DNA of 64,000 bases. Source: Beroe forskalii (taxonomy: Eukaryota > Ctenophora > Nuda > Beroida > Beroidae). Under the pieces are notes generated by a model. That model saw nothing but the letters and a program-made list of their open reading frames with translations, was not told where the DNA came from and searched no databases. The DNA is taken from positions 1 through 64,000 of the forward strand of contig WFMF01000697.1 in NCBI GenBank assembly GCA_011033025.1. The letters run 5' to 3'. Positions 1 through 12,900 of the stretch are shown piece by piece. Every line of letters begins with the position of its first letter. Within the stretch, counting starts at the first letter, position 1. A program made the position numbers and the translations under genes.

Positions 1-112
1 CCTAACCAGGGGTGTCGCGAGGTGGAGCAAGGCGCGGTGGAGCAAGGCGCGGCGCGCGCGTAAAACTAGGGATCTGGTTAGAGCAACTCGCTTATTACTA
101 GCACAAGTTTCA

Positions 113-183
113 TCTGACCCCTTTCCGCCTTCGGCGGACGCGCGCGCTTCGCGCGCGCGCCCGCCGAAGGCGAAGGGGTCAGA
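113..183. repeat. Very stable GC-rich hairpin
   Basis: A near-perfect palindrome starts TCTGACCCCTT and ends AAGGGGTCAGA. Inside are CCGCC/GGCGG-type arms and a (CG)n core around a TTCG loop. It lies inside the fold-back element and is probably a structural part of it. Confidence 0.8.
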
Positions 184-316
184 CAACGTCTGACAAGGCC
201 ACCATACCCCTCCTCCAGAAATCAGCATTTTCATTGAAAATCTTTTCTGTTATCAATTTTATGCCCTTTTTCTCAAATATGGAAAATCTAAGTCAAAATT
301 CTAAAAAATCGGGTGA

Positions 317-560
317 GTCTCCCATATAAACGGGAGCCTTCATTATCTATGACAATGACGTCACTCAGATCAGAAAAATATAATTAAGCGCACCTAGCGC
401 TTTAAGGACTAGGGTTAGGGTCACGATTAGGGTCAGGATTTGTTAGGGTTAGGGTTAGGATTAAGGTTAGGGTTTTGGTTAGGGCTATGGATAGGTTTAG
501 GATACAGAAAAATTGACGTTTAGATCTGTGACGTCACTCAGAGCCGTTTATATGGGAGAC
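317..560 (+). mobile_element. MITE, copy A, with internal TTAGGG-like tract
   Basis: The ends are inverted copies of GTCTCCCATATAAACGG. The interior holds TGACGTCA boxes near both ends and a run of degenerate GGTTAG/TTAGGG units at about 408-490. A second copy in reverse orientation lies at 898-1138. No coding capacity. The two copies show that this is a discrete repeated unit. Confidence 0.75.
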
Positions 561-897
561 ATACCAAAAATCGACTATTTTTAAGTGAAAAACTACTCAA
601 ATTGACAAAAAATTGCATAAATGCAGACAAACACCCCCTCCCCCTATGTCCACATTAACTTCTGCATTGCCCAGACTCCCCCCTCTTTGCAGACTCCCTT
701 TATGCCTTTATGGGTGGCCCCAAACATAGTAAATAATAATAATAATAATTTAAATTTAAATACACCAATTACACCACTATACTATTAAGAAAGATCTTAT
801 ACTCTTTTTCAATCAAGCGGTCTGCAAAAATTGCTCTAACCAGATCCCAAGTTTTACGCGCGCGCGCGGCGCCTTGCCTAATGCCCCTGGTCTTGGT

Positions 898-1138
898 ATC
901 TCTCCCATATAAACGGCTCTGAGTGACGTCACAGATCTAAACGTCAATTTTTCTGTATCCTAAACCTAACCATTGCCCCAACCAAAACCCTAACCTTAAT
1001 CCTAACCCTGAACCTAACAAATCCTGACCCTAATCAGAACCCTAACCCTAATGCTTAAAGCGCTAGGTGCGCTTAATTATATTTTTCTGAGTGACGTCAT
1101 TGTCATAGATAATGAAGGCTCCCGTTTACATGGGAGAC
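898..1138 (-). mobile_element. MITE, copy B, inverted relative to copy A
   Basis: Reverse-orientation copy of the 317-560 unit: same CTCCCATATAAACGG end, same TGACGTCA box, CCCTAA-like tract in the middle, and a GGGAGAC end. Copies A and B together could pair over about 240 bases. Confidence 0.75.
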
Positions 1139-1151
1139 GTACCCTGGTCTT

Positions 1152-1536
1152 CCCCTAACCAGGGGCGTCGCGTAACCAGGGTCCTGGTTAGGGCAATTCC
1201 CCTGGTCAGGTTTTTCTGACGTCGTCAGGGCTCGACGGACGTTGCCCCGTCTATTTCTTCTGACTGGATGGTTGCACGGTGACGTCCAAATGTGGAACGT
1301 TGCGCCGCGCGCGAGGGTAGGGTAACATCCTACGATGTCAGGGCCGGTCTGGCAACGCCTGTCAAGGTCAGGTTAGGGTTGCCCTAACCATTCCTAAGCC
1401 CGCATAGGTGTGCGTACGCGCGCCGCGCTACCCTACGCGCAACGCAGCCAGACAAGGATATACGTGTTAAGCAACCCTAACCAGGACCCTGGTTACGCGC
1501 ACGGGGTGCGCGGCAAGCGACGCCCCTGGTTAGGGG
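1152..1536. mobile_element. Small TIR element with perfect 20-bp inverted ends
   Basis: The 20 bases at 1152-1171 (CCCCTAACCAGGGGCGTCGC) are the exact reverse complement of 1517-1536. The GC-rich interior contains CGACGGACGTTGCCC and TGTGGAACGTTGCGCCGCGCG. A related interior recurs at about 34797-34900 in an ABCA intron, so this is a dispersed family. No ORF. Confidence 0.7.
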
Positions 1537-3799
1537 AACTGAGCTGCACATTCATGATCATGGGATAAATTTTGCTAAACACGACAATTAACACGTATAT
1601 CCCTGGCCCTGTGTGGCTCGCGCGCGCGGTGCGTACATTAAACACCTCTAGCTCAAAAAGCAAGCTGGCGCGGCGCGCATGCATTCCTAATTGCTCGACG
1701 ACGCCGCGCCCGGCCCCTGATTAAACTTTAACTTCCTAAGCCCGCATAGCATAGGTGTGTGTCATGTGTACGCGCCGCGCAACGCAAACAGCGGGTATAA
1801 CTATACGTGTTTAGCTGAACTTTAACCAGCGCAGCAAAATACGAAATAATCGTTAGAGTCAGAAAATAGATAAACTGATATCGGGGGAATAAATTTGAAA
1901 TATTATTATTAACCATATGTAATAACAAACAATTGACAATAATGAATGAAATCATAATCAATGTTCAATTCAAAATTTTAACTCAACCAAATGTGTTATT
2001 GTGTCCCCAGGCCCGAATAGAAGGTCTATGTTACTGTAAGTGTAACTATTTGAATTTCAAGATCCAAGATTGTTTCGCTTCTTGATCATGATCATAATGA
2101 ATGTACATAAACTTAAATTTTCAAAGTTCTGATATATGCTTCAGAAGATCACTTGGAGGATCCTCAATCCTCATCCATCAATTTTCAATCCATCATCACG
2201 TAGGAGTCGCAAAATTAAGATAGAGGAATCGGAATCTTTCTGAAATTTCCGTTTAGCGCGGCATCATGATCATGTTAAATCAGTAGATTTAACATTAGCA
2301 CGCACAAAAACTTATGATGGTCGTGTGGAAATTTCAGAAGTCTTCATCATAACTCGCGGCAACTAATAGTAATTGACCTGAACCGTGGGACACAGTTACC
2401 AATACCAAATGGGAACCCACAATCCATATTGTTATCTAAAATTTAATCTAGGGACGGGGCGTTAAGAAACACATTAACTTCAGCCTAAATCCCCTCATTT
2501 ATCAATTTTCAGGTAATACAATTACCTTCGAAACGATCTCAATTAGAATAATTATTGAGACATTGAGTAATAGCTGCAGCTATGATTGATGCATTGGTGT
2601 ACTGAAGAATAATGGACCTTTCATTTATCAAGTAAATATCATAATCATGTAATTTAAATTTCAGTTTTCTAAAATCATCCAAATCCAAATTAGTAAAGAA
2701 CACTATATATACGCACACTAAAAACGGTAGAATAATCATATTTGTAAGATGATATGAAAATATCATGGCACCCGCACATGCGGGTGCCTGAGGAATTTTA
2801 ACTATAAGAAACATATTGAGATAGCAAAATTCGATTCATTTCAATGCGGCGTTATCAGAGCACTTAATTAGCATACGTTTAAAGGCCCTGAAGCAGGCGA
2901 TATAAGCGCCATTTTTGGTTCAAAGTTGTTGATTAAAATGACTCAAAGGCGCCAATTTTCTGCGTACGGCCAGTAAAAGTATGTTTTAAATTTCTGACTA
3001 GATATAACCAAACAATACCATGTCTAATTCTACATATAATAGATGTATTAAACAACAATCAAAATTGATTGACAAGATCGGGACACATATATTTTATCAA
3101 TTTACTTCAGTGATAAGATAGTTCATAATATATTATATATAGTCGTGTGAAAAATTAATGTGTGTTATTAGACCAAATGAGGGTTATCAGGCCAAAACCG
3201 AGGTATTGTAGGATTTGTAAATACGAAGCCGTATCAGTATATATACTTTTACTAAGTTCGAAGTGACATTCGTGAAGTGCACTGAACGCCATGGTTTAGT
3301 GATCTGACATCTTCCTTTTCTTGCTCGGATTAGATAATTCCTTCTTTTGCTTGGAATATATAATGTTTCTCGAATAATTCATAAATTCCATATTTTAAGA
3401 TTTTTGGCCTTTTCAATTAGCTAATTCGCAGCAAGCATGCCATGTTACAAGTGAAAATGCCAAGAAACACACCACAAGTAACACTAACATGTGCTATGTG
3501 CATGCCTTTAAGTTTACACGTTTGCTAGATTTTAATTCGTACTTTTTTCTTCGTGTCACGTTTTTCATGATTATAAGTGTCGTCTTGTTCGTAAATTTTA
3601 TGTTCTTTTCATATGTTAGAAAATGAATCGGCTTTGAACTGAAGAAAAAAAGGAGGGGGTCCCAACACACAAACAACACTCACTGGAAAAACAAATGTCG
3701 GCTTTTATCATTAGGTAGTATATCATTAACACAATATGAAACTATCATAGAGTCCCACCAAAACCATACCATGTACAATTGTTACCGCGCGTTACGCTG
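1537..3799. other. Noncoding stretch, no gene seen
   Basis: AT-rich sequence downstream of the DUF4139 gene. At 1737-1830 there is a partial repeat of the 1400-1480 segment (shared CTAAGCCCGCATAG and CGCGCCGCGCAACGCA). The rest shows only short chance ORFs. Confidence 0.6.
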
Positions 3800-3900
3800 C
3801 ACGTGCAAATTGCGATTTGCATCACATGACACACGTGGAATGCTTAGTTACATCACGTGACATATACCACGTGACAATATCACGTGCTATAAACCACGTG
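3800..3900. promoter_or_regulatory. Cluster of six CACGTG E-boxes
   Basis: CACGTG occurs at 3800, 3832, 3854, 3868, 3881 and 3895. The last four are spaced 13-14 bp apart and lie in near-repeats of the type CACGTGACATAT. TCACGTGAC is the core preferred by MITF/TFE-type bHLH-zip factors (known biology). The cluster sits just past the stop codon of the DUF4139 gene, so it would be in or near its 3' UTR. Whether it regulates anything is inference. Confidence 0.5.
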
Positions 3901-3936
3901 ACACATTTCTGGTGGGGAATGGAACCTACGTATCGT

Positions 3937-6900
3937 TTAAATGAGGCCCGACACGTCCATACTGATGGGGTACTCGACCGAATACCTGAGTTTTATCTTG
4001 GCGGTACTATCGGCAGGGATCTCCACGTTCCACTCAATGTTGTTCTGAGAGTTGAGCCGCGCGACAGCGTCCTTCTTCTTCTTAACATCAGGCTCGTGGA
4101 GAATAACCTGTGAGGTTAAATTAAGTAATGGGCGATTTAAGTTAGATTCAGGGTGAAAATTGGGGTGAAATTTACGAATTTAGTCATTTTGGGATTTAAA
4201 TGAACCAAATCCCTCTGCCACGAGGAATGACCGTCATTTAAACGCCCGAGGAATGACCGTCATTTAAACGCTCGAAATTGCTCTCGAAATCGTACAAAAG
4301 TCTGCGTGTTGAAGGGAGTAGGGATGATTAGACGGATAATAATATGATCGGTTATGATTTGACAGTGGTAATGAAATGATAATACGACGACAACAAAACT
4401 TGGCAGCACTAGCCACTATTAACTTAGCCCGCAAAGGGCCAAAGAACTTAGTCATCAACCTTCCATATTGAACTATGAAAGTGGCTTCATCCAAACCGCC
4501 AACCTTCTTGGGCACTTAGCGCGCATCGTGTATATGTGTTATTATGTGCCACTACCCCTCTCGTGTTATTCCAAGAACACAACCAAGAAAGGTGAATGAC
4601 GTAATGATTAGCACAATGATCAAAGCCAGCGTTTTGTGGTGGCTAATAATACTGAATGGGCGGCAATGAGAGTTGCTAGACATCCCCAATGAAATATGAT
4701 CATAGATCTCCTTCAATCGTCCAATTACTGGCAGTTCTGCTTGCGAGGAATCCGCTTCTCGTTTTAACTTTGTATATTATTTACATAATCTGCATGCAGT
4801 ACGTCGTCATACAAATAAATCAGATTTTCATTAGTTTAATATTAACATCACTCGACTCTTGTAGCTGTGTTTAGTTTGCATATGATTACAACGACACGTA
4901 CGGGCAGTTAGGAAATGGTGCAGGACTAACTCAAGTATAATAATATGTTTATACTGGCTTGGATATTTTGTTGATTAAATATTTATGATAGGTAAGCAAA
5001 TTATTAATAATACAAAAATTATCCCGTATAGTTGTTAATAAACGTAGCCTCATGAGAGAACGACAAATTTCCTTTCTGAAGACGGTAGCCTCGTGCCCTA
5101 CTCTGCTCTAGCTGCACTCCTTACTCGACGTCTCCTCGTGCTATCAACCATATTATGTTTGCATATGTATCGGGTTGATTAAGGGACATGAAGGGTTTGA
5201 TAAAGACGCGCATTTTACAGTGCGCGCAATTTAATTTTTATAGAATTTCTGTCGAAAGTACGGTATTTTACACGTTTTTATCGATAGATCCACGTATGGG
5301 TAGTAGCACTCGAAGGCAGCTAAGCAGGCCCGTAGCCAGGATTTTTTTCCGGGAGGGGCCCTTGCATCTCGAGCGAAGCGAGCAAGCTGCGGCAGGGGTA
5401 TGCGGCACAGCCCTCAGCAGGGTCCAGGGGCGGAGCCCCTGCCAGGGGTTTAGGGGGCGGAGCCCCCGGAAAATTTTAGGGAAATTAGGGTGCTGTAGGA
5501 TGATTTTTACAATAAAGAAATGTACAGGACGCTATTTGTCAAAATCAGAGCATTGAAAAAGTATACAATGAACTATAAGCGAGCTATAACAGTCAGAATA
5601 AGATTAAACTGCCACTATTTAACCAATCCAAAGTGTATAATTATGATTATCAGTCAAATAAATTTTATTCTAACTATTTTTTTTGAAATGGTACCTTTTC
5701 TTCCGAGGGGGGCTGCAGCCCCCCTAGCCCCCCCCCCTCTGTCTACGGGCCTGCAGCTAAGGAAGGAGTGATATTAAGAGGACGAGGCTACCGTCTTCAG
5801 AAATTTGTGTATCTCTCATGGGGCTATGTTCTAGTCAACTGATTTTACGGATCGGGTTGTTGAATAAGAGTCGCATGATTACAGATGATGAGTAATTTAT
5901 TTATTCTCTTTTGACTCAATGGTACAAGTACAAATGTCAAACAACCACATAGTTTACATTTGTACTTGTACCATTGAGTCAAGAGATAATAGATAAATTA
6001 CTCATCAATTATTACGTTAATTAACTTTATATTTCAACAACAATGCGGGCTAATTGTTGCATAACGAACGAGATAAAATATTCCGAGCGAGGATAAAACT
6101 TCAAAGTTAGATTGTAAGTAGATTTACTTCGCATTGCATGAGTCGCCTAGGGCGTTGTACGTTAACCAAGGCCAGAAGAAGGTAAGAAGGGGGTAGTGCA
6201 AGTAGAACCACAAAGACAAATGATCAGACCAGGAGCCCATCTTCTTGGCTTTCCAAACGCCGGGAGAGATCGACATAATAATACAAATAACCCTTTAAAA
6301 GCACCACACAATAGGCATATAAAAAGTAATAGCAGATCGGGATAAGTAAAACACGAAAAGTCTGTGACTAATGGGGTTCAGGGAACCACAGGGACTGTCA
6401 AGACAGTTCACATACCTCTCTCCCCAGGCTCCAATACCCGCACTCCAATCATCTTCATTCTCATAACGTTCTCATAGTTATGCAGGAGTAGAGAAGGAAA
6501 GGGCGCAATCAGCGGGTATTTAACAAAAGAGGAGACCATATTGTATTCTTAGCATATATTCTTCTCATTGTCTTCCGATTTGAAACGTGTCCGTTTGTGT
6601 GGTATAGGAGCACAGGTTCCCATTTTCTTTGGGCTTTGGCTTTTCATTTTATTTGCTGTACGCAGTATGTATAGTGTATATACCGTGTTGTCTAATATAG
6701 GGTAAATAGGTAGAGGTATATAGTTGTTTATGTTATGTTATGTAGTTTGGTAATGACTCAGTCTTGAGCGCCAGAATGTAATAAACACTTTCTTCTGCTT
6801 TATTATCGAAAGATTGCGGTATTTAGAGGTCGAGAAAAGCCACGTATTATGAAACTGAAAATAGTTTACCTACGCTACAAGCTCACAGCACGCTACAAGC

Positions 6901-9900
6901 TCAAAGCACGCGGCAAGTTGAGGGATGCTCGCGCTCTTATTGGCATCTACTCTCAGCAAACTTGGGTAACCTAACAACCAGGAGGCACGCTGGTTCGAAT
7001 AACAAACTTCTGTGAGGCGATAAAATTGACAAAACGGTACTGCAGCAGTTTCACAGAATAATTTGTTTCTATATTATTTTCATTGAATGGTCGAATCTAA
7101 ACTTACCTTGACTTTGTCATCATTGCTCTTCGGGAGCTGATCCAGCACCATGATGTTGACAGGGTCAGAGCGGATGTTCTTTAGATCCATGTCCTGAAAT
7201 GGCAAGAAACGTGAGCGGGAAATTGAGCAGTTGAAATCGGGCAGAATACTTAGATATTGGAATGTGGGAGGCCGGAGGGACGTTAAGAAGGGAACAGAAT
7301 GGCCAAACTATGTATAAGGCCATGTATATGGTATACCTCCCTTTTATTTCTAGCATAAGCATTTAAACTTATAACCGATGATAAAATGAGCTAGTTTTAT
7401 TCTTTATTAAATCACGAATAACTGAGTCACATCTAGGGTGTTAACTTTTTAAAATTCATGTCGTTCATGGTAGGTTGCTTTCCTCAACAAAGTTTGTCAT
7501 CCGAAGTCACTTTGCCGAATACAAGTGTATTATTACGTTTGTCGTTCAATTTGTCATCCTCACTCAGTATGATGTAAGAAAATCAAAGCTGGTGATGGTG
7601 ATGTTTTTGAATTTTGCTGCGGAAAAATTAGATGCAAATTTCTCGAGAAGGCCTTTTACAGTGTATTTTAACTTTAATAAACGACCTCATAATCCAATAG
7701 TATATTTCTTGGAGCAATCTGTTCACAACAACATTTTCTAACAGATGGTCCTATTATGTGTTGAACCGAAATGTGAAGTAGATATATCAAATAGCAGAAA
7801 TACATTGATTTTCTCAGAATAAGTCATACTACGTCACTAGTACTAATCATTAGAATAAGATATCTCATATTCTATTTATCCTAATATAAATAAAATTAAA
7901 AACATTCGCCTATCTTTCCTGCCATTGTTGTATTAACAATTCGACGGTATAACATTAGGCAACCCATATAGTGAGGTGAGCCTCGACCAATTAGCGCACA
8001 GGACTCGGATGATACTGCCCTTTGATTGGTCGAGGAGGCAGTGGTGTGGGGTAACATTGTCGCCCCCATTATATTATATAGTAGATAACACAATGTAGTC
8101 GTGACATTTGATCTGCAGCAGCTACATACCGTCACTTTCGATTGTAATACTCACTTTATATACTCAATATATACTAAAAAGAGAATTGTACAGCACAAGG
8201 TTGTAGTGTGTACATTATTCTACGTTTTGTTGTAGTTTCGTCGTTTCTGTTGTAGTTTGTAATTGTCATGATATAGGACCGCTGTTGGTTGTTTTCGTTG
8301 TTTAGTTGGTAACCCCTAAGAACACCTTCAACGTAGCAACCATTCAAAAATAGAAATTATATAAATAACAACCAATCAAAAATCGTTCGTGATGGCAACA
8401 TTTCAACAAGATATAAACATTTCAACAAGGTATAAAATTAAGCCATACTTAAACAAATTTTTTAACAAAATTTGTTCTTTGAGCGTCAACATCACGCTCT
8501 CAATATGTAGTTTAAAACATTGATATTATATAGCCAGTGCACCCTCTGTAATTTGTTTGGAGTTGAGAGGTACGCTCGAAAGGCTGGAAGTGCCACTGGG
8601 ACTGGAAAACTGAACTATTTAATTACTCGTAATTAAGTTCTTAGAGCTATCTTTAGAGCTTTCTGTTACATCGAGGAACTTGCAGTTGTGCAGTCAAAGT
8701 TTGTAAATTGTATTGAAGTTTGAGTCATATATTTAGGTACGAAATGCATTTTTAATCAGTTTTGGAACTTATTAGGGGCTGAAAGATCTGTGTTGCCAAT
8801 AAGGTTAATAACGCTTGTATGCTCATATAAATGCATCTCAAATCTCAATTCATCGGCCACCGAAGAGGGACGTGACCGGTTTCCATCCACAGTCCCCAAG
8901 TGTTATACAGAGCCCTGCTGCTCTCAACAATTCTTAGTTAAAGGATTTCCAGGATAGACTCGGTCAGAGTGGCTTTGAATTCAAAGTTCATTTATGCACC
9001 ATTAACTTGTGCACATGCTGTCGTGGGGTACATTGATCCCCTGCGGCTTCCCCAACCCCCTTTTGTTAGTGGTAGTACATTTGCCTGGGTACGAGAAGCT
9101 CCTTTAACCTGTGCTGCCTTTTGTTCGGTATGAGCCACTTTGTTCGATATAATTGTACTGCCTGTACAAGGCATACCAACACCGCATAATCATGAAGTGT
9201 ATCAATTCACCAATCTTGTTCTCGGAACTGAGTCATGTCTCATTGTATTTTGATTAGAGAATGAAATTTTTCAATTTTTAATACTACTTAGCATAGCAAG
9301 CACAAGTCATAGTCCCAGTTTACATTTCTTCTTAATTTTACGGACACCGATTTTAAAAACGATATGAAGTTTCGGCTAATTATGGCTTATGCAATTTAAT
9401 GCATATCTAAATGTGTCGATTTGTTTGTTTTAATAAAATATTTTCTATCATCCACGTTTCGGGCGTTAATCGATCGTTAACTCCTCAACCTTCGGTCTCA
9501 GATTTATCTCCAATTATCATCTCGGGCTTCGCACCCGATGATAATTTAGCGATTAACACCTTTTTCTACGAACGTATTTTGGACTTTGAAGATAAGGACT
9601 ACATTTATCCGGCATTAGGTACATCATGGCATGGTCAAAGCACCATTGCTCATAACCTCGTGGCTTTTAATGCGTGAGATAAATCTAATTCCAATCTATG
9701 TAGGTCCTTGAACAATACTTCTTTTACTAATTCTACAGAATATCATTGACCGGAATACACAATAATTCTAAAGACCAGTCACACGTAGTTTGCCCAGAAC
9801 TACCGCGGAACGGTAATGGAGAAGTTCATTATATCAATAGGCATATAATATACATACTGCCAGGAAGCTCTTGTACTGTACTAATGATGATAATCTGAAC

Positions 9901-12900
9901 TGAGTTAATAGTTGATGAACTGAGTGAATAGTCGATGTTTTGATTCTTGATGCATACAATTGTCTGGAATTATAACAAATAGTACCTTCTCATTTTGAAA
10001 TATAACGGCCGTGCCGCGCGAGGCTTTTTCCACACCTTCTCAAAACGAGAAGGTATTATTTGAAGGTATTATTTTCGACAAATGGCAGTAGCTACGTTCT
10101 TCATCGGACAAGTGAGCCGAGTTATTTGGTTGACAGCGTCCGGAAAAAATCAGCTATAATACCCACAGAGCCATATTCAAACTCGGCACCAAGATCCAGC
10201 GTTTCTACTTTTACTCTTTTAGCAGGTTTTATGATTGAAGTAGAGGTCGTTAGTTCTAGGAACAGTTCAAATGCCGGTTTCGAGGCGGCCATTCCCTTCT
10301 CCCTAGAATAAGTAATAACAACCACTCTATTGTCACAATGCTTCAGATCACGGTTTCCACCTTTAAGGGGCACCTTTTCAAACAGCATAGAATGTCAATA
10401 CTACGTATTATATATACATCAAAATGTCCATATTTCCCACAGTATTATCCTACCAAGTCCAAACGGTTGATTTTCCCTCCACCAACTTACTAAATTTTAC
10501 CGTCTGCTCATGAGATACGTAATTAGATTTTAATTTTATTCGCAGGATTCCGTATTCTATCTCCCACTGTATAAAGCACGCTCCTGCTCACTCCATGATG
10601 TATATTCTTCTCACTGTTGTCGTTTGTTCAGGCCTTTCTTCCTCTCTGGTCATTTCTCATGGTCCTATGATCTATATGATTTTGTCTTGGAGATAGAGAT
10701 CATTATTGTCGTCACTCTGAAACCGTGCGAATCCTCATTGGGCCTTGTTTGTCTGTTTTTTTTTCGTATGATTTTGTTGTTTAGTAAATTCATACGGAGA
10801 GCTTTAACTGTCTTGAGCACGAAAAGGGGGACTAAATTTGTCGTTATTAATAAAACATGCGTCAGAAGGGGAAGATCCCAGGAGACACCGAGACAGAAAG
10901 GTAAAATGAATGTGGAGTTAATTTCCATAAAGACGCGAGGATTTGCAGGTGTCATAAGTCTTTATAATGGTGCACTTGAAGGACGTGTAGTTGAAGGTGT
11001 AGTTACAGGGATTATAATAATCACATGTATTAGCATTAGCATCCAATAAGGACGAGCCTCGGGGACTATTATTTCACAGTCAGGCGTCAGGATTTCAGGA
11101 ACATGTATTATGTAAGAGCTCTTCCCCTCTGGAGAGCAATTCCCACATTGGCTATCGCATATTTTGAGTTGCTCAGAGTGAGTTGTAGTTGTAAGTTGTT
11201 CAAAGTGGGTTGTAGCTGTTAGTTGATGGTAGTGGGCTGTAGCAGTAAGTTGCTCGAATTGGCTTGTATATGCAGCTGTAAGTTGCTCAGAGTGTGTTGT
11301 AGCTGTATGTTGCTCAGAGTGTGTTGTAGCATGCCGTGGAGGGTGCAGACATGGACTTGACTTTTTGTTTAGAAGTTACGTTTAAGGCCGGTGATTTGGG
11401 AAGATTGTGCGGTTCCAGAGTACTGACTGATGCATTATAAAGTTACTGCAACAGTGCAAAGATACTGAAATCGTTTAGATTAATCTCATTATACCCTTGA
11501 TTAAACAATTAATGAGCTTCATGATTACCCAACGAATTTAATAAAATAATTATCTTATCCACAAATACCGTTTCTTCAAATTTGAGCGTTGAGACTCTTA
11601 CCATCATGTTGATGCTCACGATGATGAGCAAGATCAATGATGACTGCTCCAATCCCGACTCTATTAGGGCGGTGGAAATGGACGGACGGGCGCACGAGAA
11701 ACGGCCGACGAGCAAGTTCGTGGCGGTGGTAAAGAGCACGTGGTACACGGTGGCTATTCTGCTGCTGCTGTTCGGGGCAGCGGTTATCTTCATGGGGATA
11801 GAGGGGAACGCTCAGAAGTACGCTAACTGCGCGATAGAGGAGGAAAAGGAAATCTTTAACAGGACTCTTTACGAGGTGCAGTTACCGGTGTTTTATTGTA
11901 GTCGAAGATTATGATTATCGAATTAAAATTGTTTAATTGGGAACGACAAGAAGCATTTTCACAAACACTCCTGAGATAAGTGGCTGAGCATTTTTGTCAA
12001 ATCATTTGCCAAGTTGTAGCTACATATTACTGGATTAAACATGTATTGTTTCAATCAATAGGACCTTAAACTACAGAAACTAAATCCATTGACTATCTTA
12101 TCATCGCAGTGGCTGCGAGGGCCGACTCCTGGGGCTGTGAGGCTCCGAGAATCAATCGGTGTGACGGAAGCCACGAGCTTTGAGAAAAGTGAAGCATTAT
12201 TAGCGGCACAGTTCGATGTGAACTACACGACGATACAGAAAGTGCTGGAACTGAAGTGTATCAACGCTTCTATTACCCTTAACTCGTGGGACAACAAGAC
12301 CAACGGGGATGCTGTGATGTATGCAGCGAGCATCATTTCAACTGTGGGTGAGTCGTCTTCACAGGATGATGCTATGAAAGGTTGTTATTAACTGGCGATG
12401 ATGTCAGCCATTTTATGAAGTTTAAAGGATTCTAAAAGTTCGCATTTCACAAGTTTAAGTCTCAGTAATGGAAAATTTCCCCAGGGGAGTTGGCAATATT
12501 CCAGTCAGTCATGAGAACTTTTAAGCTTTTAGTTCTCAGTTAATCAGTTATCCTTTACCTCCAGTACTTTGTTCACACGTTCCTTTGTCACAGGATGGGG
12601 CAGGTACTACCCCCGATCTAACTTGTGTCGGGTTATCACGATGCTTTACGCTGTCTTCGGACTCCCTATTTTCGCAGCAACATGCAGTGAGTATTGTACA
12701 TTCCAAGTATTTTCCGATGATTTCTCATTAAAATCCCTTTCGTGACTTAAAATGAAGTGTTAATAAAGCTAATTGTTCACAATATGTCTTTCTTGATATA
12801 GCACAACTATTATTCTGAGAGTGAGATGTTAGCTAAAAATCTGTAAATGAGTAGGCTACTGTACGCCAGTTCACACTGAGACAGTGGGCTGGTTTTAATT

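Larger units (their letters stand above)
1..892. repeat. Large fold-back element with GC-rich terminal inverted arms
   Basis: The left arm (about 31-88) and right arm (about 828-892) are imperfect inverted copies that share GGCGCCGCGCGC-type sequence, then TAAAAC, then GATCTGGTTAGAGCAA. The left end begins CCTAACCAGGGG and the right end gives the matching inverted form with changes. No ORF is present. It encloses a strong hairpin (113-183) and one complete smaller inverted-repeat element (317-560). It looks like a nonautonomous fold-back transposon; the superfamily is unknown. The left boundary may lie outside the window. Confidence 0.6.

Noticed and set aside
1-1060. A chromosome end (TTAGGG/CCCTAA runs)
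   Set aside because: The runs are short, degenerate, in both orientations, and lie inside inverted-repeat elements.
10060-11049. ORFs of 83-141 codons on both strands
   Set aside because: They overlap each other on opposite strands, match no family I recognise and lack splice or promoter context.
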